Positions 53,242 through 62,429 are shown, counted from the first letter of the stretch. The stretch is DNA of 64,000 nucleotides from Hymenobacter amundsenii (GCF_002204745.1 NZ_NIRR01000001.1:372001-436000); one strand, 5' to 3'. A program made the numbers and translations. The notes: generated by a model not told the origin, from the sequence alone.

Positions 53242-54633
53242 CTACAAACCGTACTTGCTCAACAGATATATCAGGGCGGCCATGCTGGCTCCGCCCAATT
53301 CCAGTTCGCGGCGGTTCACCTTGTCGAAGGTATCGGCGGCGGTGTGGTGGATATCGAAGTAGCGTTGCGAGTCGCAATCGTAGCCAATGAGGGCCTTTAC
53401 CTGGTCCTGGAGGGGCTCGATGTCGGTGCCGGAGTGGCCCACCACGAACTGGCCACTGTTATAGGGCACGAACAGGGGCTGCCAGGCCTGGATTTTGCGC
53501 ACCACGGCCGGTGCGGCCTCAATATTGAAGCCCCGGGGCGTAAAGCCGCCGCCGTCGGACTCCATGGCGGCCAAGTGGTTCTCCTTATTCTGCTTGGCCA
53601 CCTCGGCGTATTTGGTGCCGCCGCGCACGCCGTTTTCCTCATTCATAAACAGAACAGCCCGCACCGTGCGTTCGGGGCGCAGGCCGGTGGCTTTGAGCAG
53701 GCGCAGCACTTCCATGCTCTGCACGCAGCCCGTGCCATCGTCGTGGGCACCCTGGCCCAGGTCCCAGGAATCGAGGTGCCCCCCCACGCTGATGATTTGC
53801 TCGGGGTACTTCGCCCCCTTTATTTCCCCGATGACGTTGTAGCTTTTCACCTCGGGCAGCGTCTGGCAGCTCATTTCCAGCTCCACCGTCAGGGCTGCAT
53901 CGGCCCGCAGCAGCTGGCTCAGTTCATCGGCGCCATTGGTGCTGAGGGCGGCGGCGGGCACCTGCACCACGCCGTCTTCGTAGCGCATGGTGCCGGTATG
54001 GGGGAAATCGTCGTGGGCCAGCGTAAGGCTGCGCACAAGCGCACCCACGGCCCCGCGCTTGGCGGCGGCGGCGGCCCCGCTACGGCGCTGGTCGCCGGCT
54101 TCCCCGTAGGCCCGGCCGGTTTCCACGTAGCGCGGGTTCATGGGACGGTTGAAGAACACGAACTTGCCCTTCACCTTCTCGGCAGGCAGTGCCGCCAGCT
54201 CGGCCAGGCTCTGCACCTCCACCACGCCGGCCCGGAGCTTACCGCCGGTGCCTACTGAGCCACCCAACGCGCATACGTTGAGCGCCACGCCTTTGCCCCG
54301 GTCGGCCCTGATCTGGGCTTTTTCCTTGGCCCCACGCACCCAATGGGGCACCATCACTTCCTGGAGGTATACCCGGTCGAGGCCCAGCTTTTCCATCGTG
54401 GTTTTGCCCCATTGCACGGCCTGCTCGGCCGAGGCCGAGCCGCTGAGGCGGCCCCCGATCTGGCCCGTGAGGTAGCGCAGGTTCTCGTAGCTCTCCCCCC
54501 GAGTCAGGGCTTCATCGTAAATCCGGCGGATGGCCACCGAGTCGGTTTTAGCTTGGGCCGAAGCGACCATAGGCGCGGCTGGCAACAGGGCCACCGCCAG
54601 CCACAGGGCACGGCGGAAAGAAGGTATTCGCAT
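53242..54633 (-). CDS. Exported M28 family metallopeptidase
   Basis: A 463-residue exopeptidase. A signal peptide (LAVALLPAAPMVASAQA) precedes a PA-domain-like insertion (about 130-260) and the M28 zinc domain with GGHLDSWDLGQGAHDDGTG (His, Asp), MNEENGVRGG (Glu pair), ESDGGGF (Asp), and IHHTAADTFD (His). It probably acts as an aminopeptidase or carboxypeptidase Q-like enzyme in the periplasm. I chose ATG 54633. Confidence 0.93.
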   Translation of the reverse strand: MRIPSFRRALWLAVALLPAAPMVASAQAKTDSVAIRRIYDEALTRGESYENLRYLTGQIGGRLSGSASAEQAVQWGKTTMEKLGLDRVYLQEVMVPHWVRGAKEKAQIRADRGKGVALNVCALGGSVGTGGKLRAGVVEVQSLAELAALPAEKVKGKFVFFNRPMNPRYVETGRAYGEAGDQRRSGAAAAAKRGAVGALVRSLTLAHDDFPHTGTMRYEDGVVQVPAAALSTNGADELSQLLRADAALTVELEMSCQTLPEVKSYNVIGEIKGAKYPEQIISVGGHLDSWDLGQGAHDDGTGCVQSMEVLRLLKATGLRPERTVRAVLFMNEENGVRGGTKYAEVAKQNKENHLAAMESDGGGFTPRGFNIEAAPAVVRKIQAWQPLFVPYNSGQFVVGHSGTDIEPLQDQVKALIGYDCDSQRYFDIHHTAADTFDKVNRRELELGGASMAALIYLLSKYGL

Positions 54634-54700
54634 AAATGGAATCGGCAAAAACGGAAAATGAATCAGCGAAAAAGCGCATGCCCCAGATTGGCGGCAGCTA

Positions 54701-55285
54701 TCAGGGCGTCATTTGCTGCCCGTATTGGTGGGCCTGGGCCGTGGCGGGCTGGGCTGGGTTGAGGGGCAGATGTACTTCGAGCAGGTAATCGTAGGCGGCA
54801 TCGGGGATGGTGGGCACGGGCCGCGAGGCCCCCAGCGCCTCTACCGTTTCGAGGATGGTATTGGAGTGGCCTACCACCAGCACGGCCTGGCCAGGATAGT
54901 CGCGGCGGATGCGGGCGGCCAGTTCGGGCAGCTGGCCGGCATCGTAGAGCTGCACCGGCAGGCGGCGGGCATCGGCTAGCGGCTGGGCCGTGGCGCGGGT
55001 GCGGGCCGTATTGGTGCTGAATACGGCACTCAGGCGGGTCTGGCGCGGAATAACGGCCATCAGGGCCTGGGCGCGGGCCTGGCCAGCGGCCGTCAGGGGC
55101 GGATCGGCCAGGTCGGGGGTGAGGTCCTTTTCGGCGTGGCGCACTACGTACACCCGGGTTTCGGGACCAACCGAGCCGGCAACGGGAACCGGTTTGCGCA
55201 CGCAGCTGCCAGCGGCGAACAGCAGCAGCAGTAGCACAACAACCAGCCGGGTAAGCGAGGATAAGCGGGGCATCGAATCAGGCAT
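54701..55285 (-). CDS. Histidine phosphatase family lipoprotein
   Basis: A 194-residue lipoprotein (VVVLLLLLFAAGSC) of the phosphoglycerate-mutase-like phosphatase superfamily, with the phosphohistidine motif VVRHAEK (Arg49-His50), TNTARTRATAQPLA, and the second His in VVGHSNTI. Its closest likeness is the SixA/PhoE-like branch. The signal places it in the envelope. ATG 55273 (MPRLSS) is an equally good start. The substrate is unknown. Confidence 0.87.
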   Translation of the reverse strand: MPDSMPRLSSLTRLVVVLLLLLFAAGSCVRKPVPVAGSVGPETRVYVVRHAEKDLTPDLADPPLTAAGQARAQALMAVIPRQTRLSAVFSTNTARTRATAQPLADARRLPVQLYDAGQLPELAARIRRDYPGQAVLVVGHSNTILETVEALGASRPVPTIPDAAYDYLLEVHLPLNPAQPATAQAHQYGQQMTP

Positions 55286-55378
55286 CTGGGAACAAAGAAT
55301 CTGTAAAGGATAGCGAAGCCAGGCCGTGCGGGTTTGGGCCAGCGCCCATTTGCCCAGCTGCCACGGCGCTTTCAGCTG

Positions 55379-56374
55379 TTATTTCGCGCTTAGCACTTGC
55401 TTTAGTTCGTCGGCGGTGAGGGTAAGCAGGCCCACTTTGGGCAGGCGCTCGGTGAGCGTGCGCCAATTTGGCTCCTGCTTGAAAATGGGCCGGAGCAGCT
55501 TCAATGCCTCGGGCAGGCGCTGCTTATTGGCTAGGCTGATGGCATGCCAGTATTGCATTTCCAGGTTCTGAGGGAAGAGCTTCTCGGCCGCCTCGTACTC
55601 ACGGATGGCCCCGGGCACGTCGTTTTTCTCCACCGCCAGGTCGCCGGCATTCATATGCTCGTAGGCCCGGCGCAGGCGCAGCAGCCGGCCCAGCTCGCGC
55701 AGGGGCTCGGCGCTATCGTCTACCCGCAGGTCCACGAGGCGGTCGGTCCAGGGCTCGGTGCTGGCCTGGCCCCGCACCACCAGTAGGGCCGCCGACTGCC
55801 GGCCCCGAATGTCGCCGCCCGCGCCTTGGGCCCCTTCCAGGGCCGCGAGCAGGCGTTCGGGCAAAGGCAGCTGGGCGTTGGCCTCGAAGGCCTGGGCCAT
55901 GGCGGCGGGCACTTTTTCGGTGAGCATCATATTCGACTGCACCGAAAACTGCTTGCCCTGCTGGTGGCCGGCGTAGTCGATGCACTTGGCCCCAGTGTGG
56001 GTGGCCACCCGGCCTTGGTTATCCACGATGGCCACTTGGCGCACGTCGCGGCCCTCATCGGTGCGCAGCAGCTCATCGAGGGCCTGCTGGGCCGATTTGC
56101 CGCTTTTGAGCAATGCCAGCCCCCGGGGGCCGAACGACTTGTTGGTGAACGACTGGGTGGCCACCGCCCCCACCCCGGCCTCGGCCCAGCTCACGCTGGT
56201 GCCCACCGAAAACCAGTGGCTCTGCACGGCCACAGCCAACTCGCCGGTAGCAGGGTCGCGGGCCACAATGCTGTAGGTATGGGCCAGCGGGTCGGTGGCG
56301 CGGTATATCTGGGCGGCAGCGGGTTGCAGCAGGGCCAAACACAGGGCGAGGGCGGGGAGCAGGAAACGGTTCAT
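55379..56374 (-). CDS. DUF1028 Ntn-hydrolase-like protein with C-terminal TPR-like helices
   Basis: A 331-residue exported protein (LPALALCLALLQPAAAQ). DUF1028 starts at HTYSIVARDPATGELAVAVQSHWFSVG and includes VGAVATQSFTNKSFGPRGLALL and GKQFSVQSNMM (about residues 32-230), a fold related to Ntn hydrolases. The last 100 residues are helical repeats (LAVEKNDVPGAIREYEAAEKLFPQNLEMQYWHAISLANKQ). The enzyme activity is unknown. Confidence 0.88.
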   Translation of the reverse strand: MNRFLLPALALCLALLQPAAAQIYRATDPLAHTYSIVARDPATGELAVAVQSHWFSVGTSVSWAEAGVGAVATQSFTNKSFGPRGLALLKSGKSAQQALDELLRTDEGRDVRQVAIVDNQGRVATHTGAKCIDYAGHQQGKQFSVQSNMMLTEKVPAAMAQAFEANAQLPLPERLLAALEGAQGAGGDIRGRQSAALLVVRGQASTEPWTDRLVDLRVDDSAEPLRELGRLLRLRRAYEHMNAGDLAVEKNDVPGAIREYEAAEKLFPQNLEMQYWHAISLANKQRLPEALKLLRPIFKQEPNWRTLTERLPKVGLLTLTADELKQVLSAK

Positions 56375-56573
56375 TGCCTAAAGCTAAGCCAGAAACCGGG
56401 CGCGGCGCAAGTTTATCCGGCTTTCTGGGCTGATCGGGGCGGCTTCTTGGGCTGACTATCGGGCTGATCGGGGTCGGGCGCCGCAACTTTCGGCCGCTTA
56501 GCGGGTAGTATTCCTCCGGTCCGGGAGGGCCCGCCCCGTCCCGCCGTTTGCTTTCCGGTTATCTTGATGCCCT

Positions 56574-57620
56574 ATGCCCACGACCGACCCCGTTATCGAA
56601 GCCCGCAACCTCACCAAGCATTATGGGCCCCACGCGGTGGTACAGGACGTGTCGTTTAGGGTAGCAGCGGGCCAGACGCTGGTGCTGCTGGGGCCAAGCG
56701 GCTGCGGTAAAACCACGCTGCTGCGCATGCTCAACCGTCTCGTGGAGCCCGACATCGGCGTGGTGCTCGTGAATGGGCACGATGTGCGCGACCAGCCAGC
56801 CGAGCAATTGCGCCGGGGCATGGGCTACGTGATTCAGCAAGTGGGCTTGCTGCCCCACTACACGGTGGCCGAAAACGTGGCCGTGGTGCCCCGGCTGCTG
56901 GGCCACGCGCCCGCTGCCATAGCGGCGCGCACCACCGAGCTGCTGGGGCGTTTGCACCTGCCCCCCGAGCGGTTCGCCGGCCGGTACCCGCGGCAGCTTT
57001 CGGGCGGGCAGCAGCAGCGGGTGGGCCTGGCCCGGGCGCTGGCCGCCGACCCGCCCATCATCCTGCTCGACGAACCCTTCGGCGCCCTCGACCCGATTAC
57101 GCGGGCTAGCATCCGCCGCGAGTTCCGGGAGCTGCCCGAGCTGCGGCGCAAAACGATGGTCATGGTCACCCACGACGTGACGGAAGCCTTTGAGCTGGCC
57201 GACCAGATTTTGCTGCTCGATGCCGGGCAGGTGCAGCAGCTCGGGACGCCCCGGGAGTTGCTGCTACGGCCGGCCAACGACTTCGTGCGCCGCTTCTTCG
57301 CCGCCGAGCAGTTGGGCCTGCAACTCCGCGCGTTGCGGCTGGCTGACATAATGGCCGAGCTACCCCAGGCAAGCGATACAATCATCTTAACATATTCTGA
57401 ATCAGATACACAACCACTTTCACTTACTGCAACGATTCAGGAGGCATTAGCGCAACTCGGCCAAGCGGCAGTGCCATCATTAGGCGAGTCAGCAGAGGCC
57501 CGCGTGTGGGTGCGGCCCACCGAAACCGCCGCCCCGGCCGACTTCCTGCCCCTTACCTACGCCACGCTCATGGCCGCCTTTGGGTACGCCGTCCGGCGGC
57601 TGGGGATTGAACAGCCGTAG
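56574..57620 (+). CDS. Osmoprotectant (glycine betaine/choline-type) ABC transporter ATP-binding protein
   Basis: A 348-residue ABC ATPase of the OpuCA/OsmV group: Walker A GPSGCGKTT (40-48), LSGGQQQRVG signature (142-151), Walker B IILLDEPFGALDP. It pairs with the next gene, 70 bases downstream, as a quaternary-amine uptake system for osmotic stress. The C-terminal part after about residue 265 is not a typical CBS pair, and bases 57365-57490 use AT-rich codons unlike the rest of the gene. TATCTTGA at 56560-56567 is a possible promoter. Confidence 0.9.
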   Translation: MPTTDPVIEARNLTKHYGPHAVVQDVSFRVAAGQTLVLLGPSGCGKTTLLRMLNRLVEPDIGVVLVNGHDVRDQPAEQLRRGMGYVIQQVGLLPHYTVAENVAVVPRLLGHAPAAIAARTTELLGRLHLPPERFAGRYPRQLSGGQQQRVGLARALAADPPIILLDEPFGALDPITRASIRREFRELPELRRKTMVMVTHDVTEAFELADQILLLDAGQVQQLGTPRELLLRPANDFVRRFFAAEQLGLQLRALRLADIMAELPQASDTIILTYSESDTQPLSLTATIQEALAQLGQAAVPSLGESAEARVWVRPTETAAPADFLPLTYATLMAAFGYAVRRLGIEQP

Positions 57621-57690
57621 GGGCAGGGCTTAGCTTCGCCCCTACTCGTTCTGTTCCTCACCTCCTCATCTCTTCACCCCATCATCCGCT

Positions 57691-59250
57691 TTGACCATCC
57701 TCTCCGAACTCCTCACTTTCTGGCAGGCCCAGGCCGACAAGATCGGGCAGCAGACCCTGCAACATATCGGGCTCACGGCAGCTTCCTTGGTGGCGGGCGT
57801 GGCGGTGGGTGTGCCGCTGGGGCTACTGCTCACGCGCCGCCCTCGCCTCGCGCCCTGGGTACTGGGCGGAGCCGGAGTGCTACAAACTATTCCGAGCATC
57901 GCGCTGCTGGGCTTCCTGATTCCGGTGCTGGGCATTGGGCCGGGGCCGGCTATTCTGGCGTTGTTCCTGTACTCGCTACTACCCATTGTGCGCAACACAC
58001 TGGCGGGCGTACGGGGCGTAGATGCGGCCGTGGTGGACGCCGCCCGGGGACTGGGCCTTACCGATTGGCAGGTGTTGCGCCGGGTGGAGCTGCCACTGGC
58101 GTTGCCGGTACTGCTGGCCGGTATCCGCACGGCGGCCGTGATTAATGTGGGGGTGGCCACGCTGGCCGCCTACATTGCGGCGGGCGGACTGGGCGAGTTC
58201 ATTTTCGGCGGCATTGCCCTGAATAATCCGGCCATGATTCTGGCCGGGGCCATTCCGGCCGCCGTGCTGGCATTACTCTTCGATGCCGCTTTGGCGGGGG
58301 TGCAGCGCCTGAGCGGCCGCCGCCTGGCCTGGGCCGGGCGGGCGCTGCTGGTGGGCCTACCCCTGCTGGCGGGCCTCTACCTGCTGCCTCGGGCCGCCTC
58401 CAAGCTGCTGGCCGGCTTCAGCCCCGAATTCGTGGGCCGCTCCGACGGGTTGCCGGGCCTACGCCGCACCTACGGCCTCCACCCCGCCTCGGTGGTACTG
58501 GCCCCGGCCCTGGTCTACGAGGCCGCCCGTACCGGCGACGTGGACCTGATCGACGGCTACTCCACCGACGGCCGCATCAAGGCCTACGACCTGCGCGTGC
58601 TCCGCGACGACCGCCACGCGTTTCCGCCCTACCAGGCCGTGCCCGTGGTGCGCCGCCAGACGCTCGACGAGCACCCCGAGCTGGTTCCCGCCCTGGCCCG
58701 CCTCGCCGGCCAGCTCTCCGATTCGGTGATGACGGAGCTGAATTACCGGGTCGATCTGAAGCACGAAACGCCCCGGGCCGTAGCCCTCGACTTCCTGCGC
58801 CGCCGGGGCCTCTGGCACGAGCCGCTGCCAGCCACCGGGGCCACCATCCGGCTGGGCTCCAAAATTTTCGGCGAGCAGTATATTCTGGCCGAGCTCTACG
58901 CGGCCCTCATTAGGGGCTACACCCACCTGGGCGTGGAGGCCAAAACCGGCCTGGGCGGCACCAGCATCTGCGCCGACGCGCTACGCACTGGTGCCATCGA
59001 CCTCTATCCCGAATACACCGGCACCGGCCTGCTGGTGGTGCTGCAGCCCTCGCCCGCCGTCCTCGATTCGCTGGGGCCCGACCCGGCCGCCGTGCTCGGC
59101 TACGTGCGCCGCGAGTACCGCCGCCGCTACCAACTGGAGTGGCTGGAGCCGCTGGGCTTCAACAACACCTACGCCCTGCTCATGCGCCGCCAGCAAGCCG
59201 AGCGGCTGGGCATCCGCACGGTGTCGGAGCTAAGCGCGTATTTGCGGTAG
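57691..59250 (+). CDS. Osmoprotectant ABC permease fused to a substrate-binding domain with swapped halves
   Basis: A 519-residue fusion with a TTG start. Residues 1-235 are the permease with the coupling-helix EAA-like loop (DAARGLGLTDWQVLRRVELP). Residues about 243-374 (FSPEFVGRSDGLPGL, DVDLIDGYSTDGRIKAYDL, ELNYRVDLKHETPRAVALDFL) correspond to the C-terminal half of OpuCC-type glycine betaine/choline binding proteins. Residues about 384-519 (IRLGSKIFGEQYILAELY, GLGGTSICADALRTGAIDLYPEYTGTG, PLGFNNTYALLMR, TVSELSAYLR) correspond to their N-terminal half. The binding domain is thus circularly permuted relative to the normal order. It forms one transporter with the preceding ATPase. Confidence 0.92.
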   Translation: MTILSELLTFWQAQADKIGQQTLQHIGLTAASLVAGVAVGVPLGLLLTRRPRLAPWVLGGAGVLQTIPSIALLGFLIPVLGIGPGPAILALFLYSLLPIVRNTLAGVRGVDAAVVDAARGLGLTDWQVLRRVELPLALPVLLAGIRTAAVINVGVATLAAYIAAGGLGEFIFGGIALNNPAMILAGAIPAAVLALLFDAALAGVQRLSGRRLAWAGRALLVGLPLLAGLYLLPRAASKLLAGFSPEFVGRSDGLPGLRRTYGLHPASVVLAPALVYEAARTGDVDLIDGYSTDGRIKAYDLRVLRDDRHAFPPYQAVPVVRRQTLDEHPELVPALARLAGQLSDSVMTELNYRVDLKHETPRAVALDFLRRRGLWHEPLPATGATIRLGSKIFGEQYILAELYAALIRGYTHLGVEAKTGLGGTSICADALRTGAIDLYPEYTGTGLLVVLQPSPAVLDSLGPDPAAVLGYVRREYRRRYQLEWLEPLGFNNTYALLMRRQQAERLGIRTVSELSAYLR

Positions 59251-59265
59251 GCGAAAACGACTCCT

Positions 59266-59994
59266 TCACAGCTTGTCCGACCGCACGAGCCGGCGGTATA
59301 GGTCGGCCAGCCGGGGTTGCGGCGCCCCCAGCCGGTAGAGCACGTTGAGCAGCAGAAACACGCCCTGTAATCGGTAAACCCCGTTTTCGCGGTATTTACG
59401 GGCCGAGGTGACGATGTAATTCGGCAGCACCCGGAAAGGCCCCTGCTGCCGTAGCCGCCGAGTGATTTCCTGGTCTTCGAACACGAGCAGCTCTTCGCGG
59501 TAGCCGCCGGCCCGCCGGAACACCTCGGCGCGGGCGAACAGACTTTGGTCGCCGTAGCGCACGGCCTCTACGTTGAAGCGCGTGAACCAAGCGTTGGCCC
59601 GCAAAAACCAGTGCGGCTCGTCGAAGCGCAGGCGGTAGCAGCCGCTGCCGTACCCAGCCGCCACGGCTTCGCGCAGGTCGGGCAGCAGCGTGGCGGGCGG
59701 GTGCGTATCGGCGTGCAGGAAGTACAGGATTTGGCCGGTGGCGTGGGCGGCGCCGTGGTTAAGCTGGACGGCCCGGCCCTTGCGCGGGCACGGCACCACC
59801 CGGGCTCCGCGGGCAGCGGCTTCGGCGGCGGTGCCATCGGTGCTACCGCCGTCGGCCACCACTATTTCTACGGTTTTGCCACCACCGCCGAGGCCGCGCA
59901 GGTGGTCGAGCAACTGGCCGATGTGGCCACCCTCGTTGAATGTGGGAATGATGATGCTGACGGAAAGCGGCGGCACGGCAGGGCCGGAAGGCAT
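59266..59994 (-). CDS. Family 2 glycosyltransferase, TIGR04283-like
   Basis: A 242-residue GT-A enzyme: VSIIIPTFNEGGHI, the donor-binding ADGGSTDGT, GRAVQLNHGAAHATGQILYFLHADT (DxD-like His-Ala-Asp), and GDQSLFARAEVFRRAGGY with LVFEDQEITRRL. This pattern fits the TIGR04283 group, named for arsenosugar biosynthesis, although members occur without arsenic genes. No lipid or sugar genes adjoin it. The substrate is unknown. Confidence 0.86.
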   Translation of the reverse strand: MPSGPAVPPLSVSIIIPTFNEGGHIGQLLDHLRGLGGGGKTVEIVVADGGSTDGTAAEAAARGARVVPCPRKGRAVQLNHGAAHATGQILYFLHADTHPPATLLPDLREAVAAGYGSGCYRLRFDEPHWFLRANAWFTRFNVEAVRYGDQSLFARAEVFRRAGGYREELLVFEDQEITRRLRQQGPFRVLPNYIVTSARKYRENGVYRLQGVFLLLNVLYRLGAPQPRLADLYRRLVRSDKL

Positions 59995-60157
59995 GAGGAG
60001 AACAGAAGGCGGGCCTCAACTTACGGAATCCGGGGCGGAGCGCCCAAAGCGGGCGGCGGTTTTCCGGTTGCGACCCTGCTGTTTGCTGGGCGCGTTCATG
60101 CGCTCTTCACGGCCTGGGTGCGTATGTTGCATCTTCATTTAGCTCCGCCCCCTCATT

Positions 60158-60838
60158 ATGCACGTACTCATTGTCGAAGACGAGAAAAGCCTGCACCAAG
60201 AAGTGCAGCAGTTTCTGCTCCAGTCCCAATACCTCGTCGATTCGGCCTACACCTACGCCGAGGCATCGGAGAAAATCTTTGTCAATAGCTACGATTTCGT
60301 GCTCCTCGACCTAGGCCTGCCCGGCGGCGACGGCCTCGACCTGCTGCGCGAAGCCCGCCGCAACGACCGACAGGAGGCTTCGTTTATCATCCTCACGGCC
60401 CGCGGTGGCATCGACGACCGGGTGAAGGGCCTTGATTTGGGAGCCGACGACTACCTGCCCAAGCCGTTTTCGCTGCTGGAGCTGCAAAGCCGGATGCACG
60501 CCATTACCCGCCGCAAGTTCGGCCTCAAGCGCCAGGAGCTCACCTTCGGGGCCGGCTTCGAGCTCGAAGCCACCGGCCGCACTATCCGCCACGAAGGCCA
60601 GGACATTGCCCTCACCAAAAAGGAGTTCGACCTGCTTCATTATTTGCTGCTGCACAAAAACCGCGTGCTTACCCGCCTGCAGCTCGGCGAGCACCTCTGG
60701 GGCAACGTGCTCGAAGACGACTCCGACTCCAACTACATCGACGTCCACATCAAAAACCTGCGCAAGAAGCTCAGCCAGTTCGCCCCCGCCGACTTCCTCG
60801 AAACCGTCCGCGGCATCGGGTATCGGATTGTGGGGTAG
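60158..60838 (+). CDS. OmpR/PhoB-type response regulator
   Basis: A 226-residue regulator. The receiver domain has the acidic pair in VEDEKS, phosphoacceptor Asp51 (FVLLDLGLPGGDG) and Lys102 (YLPKPFSLLEL). The C-terminal winged helix (LTKKEFDLLHYLLLHKNRVLTR, YIDVHIKNLRKKL) binds DNA. It pairs with the histidine kinase 260 bases downstream. A long inverted repeat and a tandem array lie between them, so the kinase may be expressed at a different level. Confidence 0.95.
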   Translation: MHVLIVEDEKSLHQEVQQFLLQSQYLVDSAYTYAEASEKIFVNSYDFVLLDLGLPGGDGLDLLREARRNDRQEASFIILTARGGIDDRVKGLDLGADDYLPKPFSLLELQSRMHAITRRKFGLKRQELTFGAGFELEATGRTIRHEGQDIALTKKEFDLLHYLLLHKNRVLTRLQLGEHLWGNVLEDDSDSNYIDVHIKNLRKKLSQFAPADFLETVRGIGYRIVG

Positions 60839-60845
60839 GGAGTGG

Positions 60846-60887
60846 CTGAGAAGTGAGAAGTGAGAAGTGAGAAGTGAGAAGTGAGAA
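60846..60887 (+). repeat. 7-base tandem repeat GTGAGAA, five copies plus one variant
   Basis: The array begins with CTGAGAA eight bases after the response regulator stop, then five GTGAGAA units, and is followed by ACGGTACG as at 48380. Confidence 0.95.
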
Positions 60888-60916
60888 ACGGTACGCGAGA
60901 CCGGCGTATAAGGGTC

Positions 60917-61043
60917 GTCATGCTTGATCTGGCGTCCGCGCAGTCGAAGCATCTCTCCCGCAGCGGTAATCTTCACATCTGATGGGCACCACAACGAAGC
61001 GGGAGAGATGCTTCGGCTGCGCGGACGCCAGATCAAGCATGAC
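60917..61043. repeat. 45-base inverted repeat inside the two-component locus
   Basis: The arms 60917-60961 and 60999-61043 pair with one mismatch and a 37-base loop. The arm starts GTCATGCTTGATCTGG and contains GCAGTCGAAGCATCTC, related to the GTCATnCTGAGC palindromes elsewhere. It lies between two same-strand genes. Confidence 0.92.
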
Positions 61044-61097
61044 AGCATCATTGCAAACCAAACGCTTTCCAACCCTTCATCTTTAACGCAACACGGC

Positions 61098-62429
61098 ATG
61101 CGCCTCGAAGCGAAACTGGCTCTGTTTAATGCCTTGTCGAAGCTGCTGCTGGTGCTGCTGGGGGTGGTCGTGATTCCGCCCATTGTGGGGCGGGTGGCGG
61201 TAAGCCACACCGATGAGCGGTTGCAGGAAAAGCGCCAGGAGGTGCTCGACCTCATCCGGCGCGACGGTATTTTGACCTTCGTGCAGGGCGAGGAATACGC
61301 CGATTACAACATCCTTAAGCAGGAATACATCACCCTTACGGCCCTGCCCAACACGCCCCAGGCCCAGCATGCCCCCCACCCGCCGCGTATTTTCGTCGAG
61401 CCCCGGCAGGTCGATAACCAAATCGAGGACTTTCGCATCCTGAGCCAGCAGTTCAGCTCCAACGGCCGCAACTACCGTCTCGAAATCGGCTCCTCGCTGG
61501 CTACAGTGGAGCTGCTGACGGCTACGCTACGGCGCATGGCGCTGTGGGTGCTCGTGATTGGGGCGGCCCTCACCATTTTTACCGATGCGGCTTTTGCCCA
61601 CTACCTGCTGCAGCCGCTGCATCGGCTAATTGCGCGCAAGCTCGAAGGCGTGCATCATCCCTCGGCCTTCTCCTACGAACCCCTGACGACCACCACGACC
61701 GACTTCCGCCGCCTCGACGACAGCCTCAACGAGATGATGCGCCTGATTCAGTCGGCCTTCGAGAAGGAGCGCGAGTTTATGAGCAACGTTTCGCACGAGC
61801 TGCTGACGCCAGTGAGCATTCTGCAGTCGAGATTCGAGAACATGCTCCAGGACCCCGAACTGGGCCACGCGTACTCGCTTAAAATCGTAGATTCACAGAA
61901 GACCCTCTACCGGCTGCGCAACACGGTAAAAACGCTGCTGCTCATCGCCAACATCGAAAACGAGCAGTACCTGCGCGAAGACACGGTATCCCTGGCGGCC
62001 GTGCTGGCCGACGTGACCAATGAACTGGACGACCGGCTGGCCCAGCGTGAGGTTCATTTGCTGGAAGATTTGCGGCCCGATTACGTGCTGCCCCGGGCCA
62101 ACCGCACGCTGCTCTTCACACTGCTCTTCAATCTGATCAGCAACGCCATCAAATACAACCGCTGGGGCGGCAGCATTACGGTAACGGGTCGCCCCCACCC
62201 CCAAGGTGGCTACCGGCTGGCCGTTACCGATACCGGCCCGGGCATCGCGGCCCAGCACCTGCCCCATTTGTTCGACCGGTTCCGGCGGTTTCAGGGTGGC
62301 GCCTCGGCTCCCGAGGGCTACGGGCTGGGCCTACCGATTGCCAAAACCATTGCCGAATTCCACAAAGCCCCGCTTACCGTGGAGTCGGAGGAGGGCCAGG
62401 GCACCACATTCGCACTTTGGTTTCCGTGA
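61098..62429 (+). CDS. Sensor histidine kinase
   Basis: A 443-residue kinase with two membrane helices (about 11-31 and 148-165) flanking a periplasmic sensor of about 115 residues, a HAMP-like linker, the phosphoacceptor His233 (SNVSHELLTPVS), N box (LLFNLISNAIKYN), G1 DTGPGIA and G2 GYGLGLPIAK. I chose ATG 61098; the longer frame upstream is made of the inverted repeat. It is the partner of the response regulator upstream; the signal is unknown. Confidence 0.94.
   Translation: MRLEAKLALFNALSKLLLVLLGVVVIPPIVGRVAVSHTDERLQEKRQEVLDLIRRDGILTFVQGEEYADYNILKQEYITLTALPNTPQAQHAPHPPRIFVEPRQVDNQIEDFRILSQQFSSNGRNYRLEIGSSLATVELLTATLRRMALWVLVIGAALTIFTDAAFAHYLLQPLHRLIARKLEGVHHPSAFSYEPLTTTTTDFRRLDDSLNEMMRLIQSAFEKEREFMSNVSHELLTPVSILQSRFENMLQDPELGHAYSLKIVDSQKTLYRLRNTVKTLLLIANIENEQYLREDTVSLAAVLADVTNELDDRLAQREVHLLEDLRPDYVLPRANRTLLFTLLFNLISNAIKYNRWGGSITVTGRPHPQGGYRLAVTDTGPGIAAQHLPHLFDRFRRFQGGASAPEGYGLGLPIAKTIAEFHKAPLTVESEEGQGTTFALWFP

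Noticed and set aside
57691..59250. Possibility that the swapped binding domain reflects two separate fused genes
   Set aside because: The two segments each cover only half of a binding protein and together make exactly one; there is no duplication and the frame is continuous.
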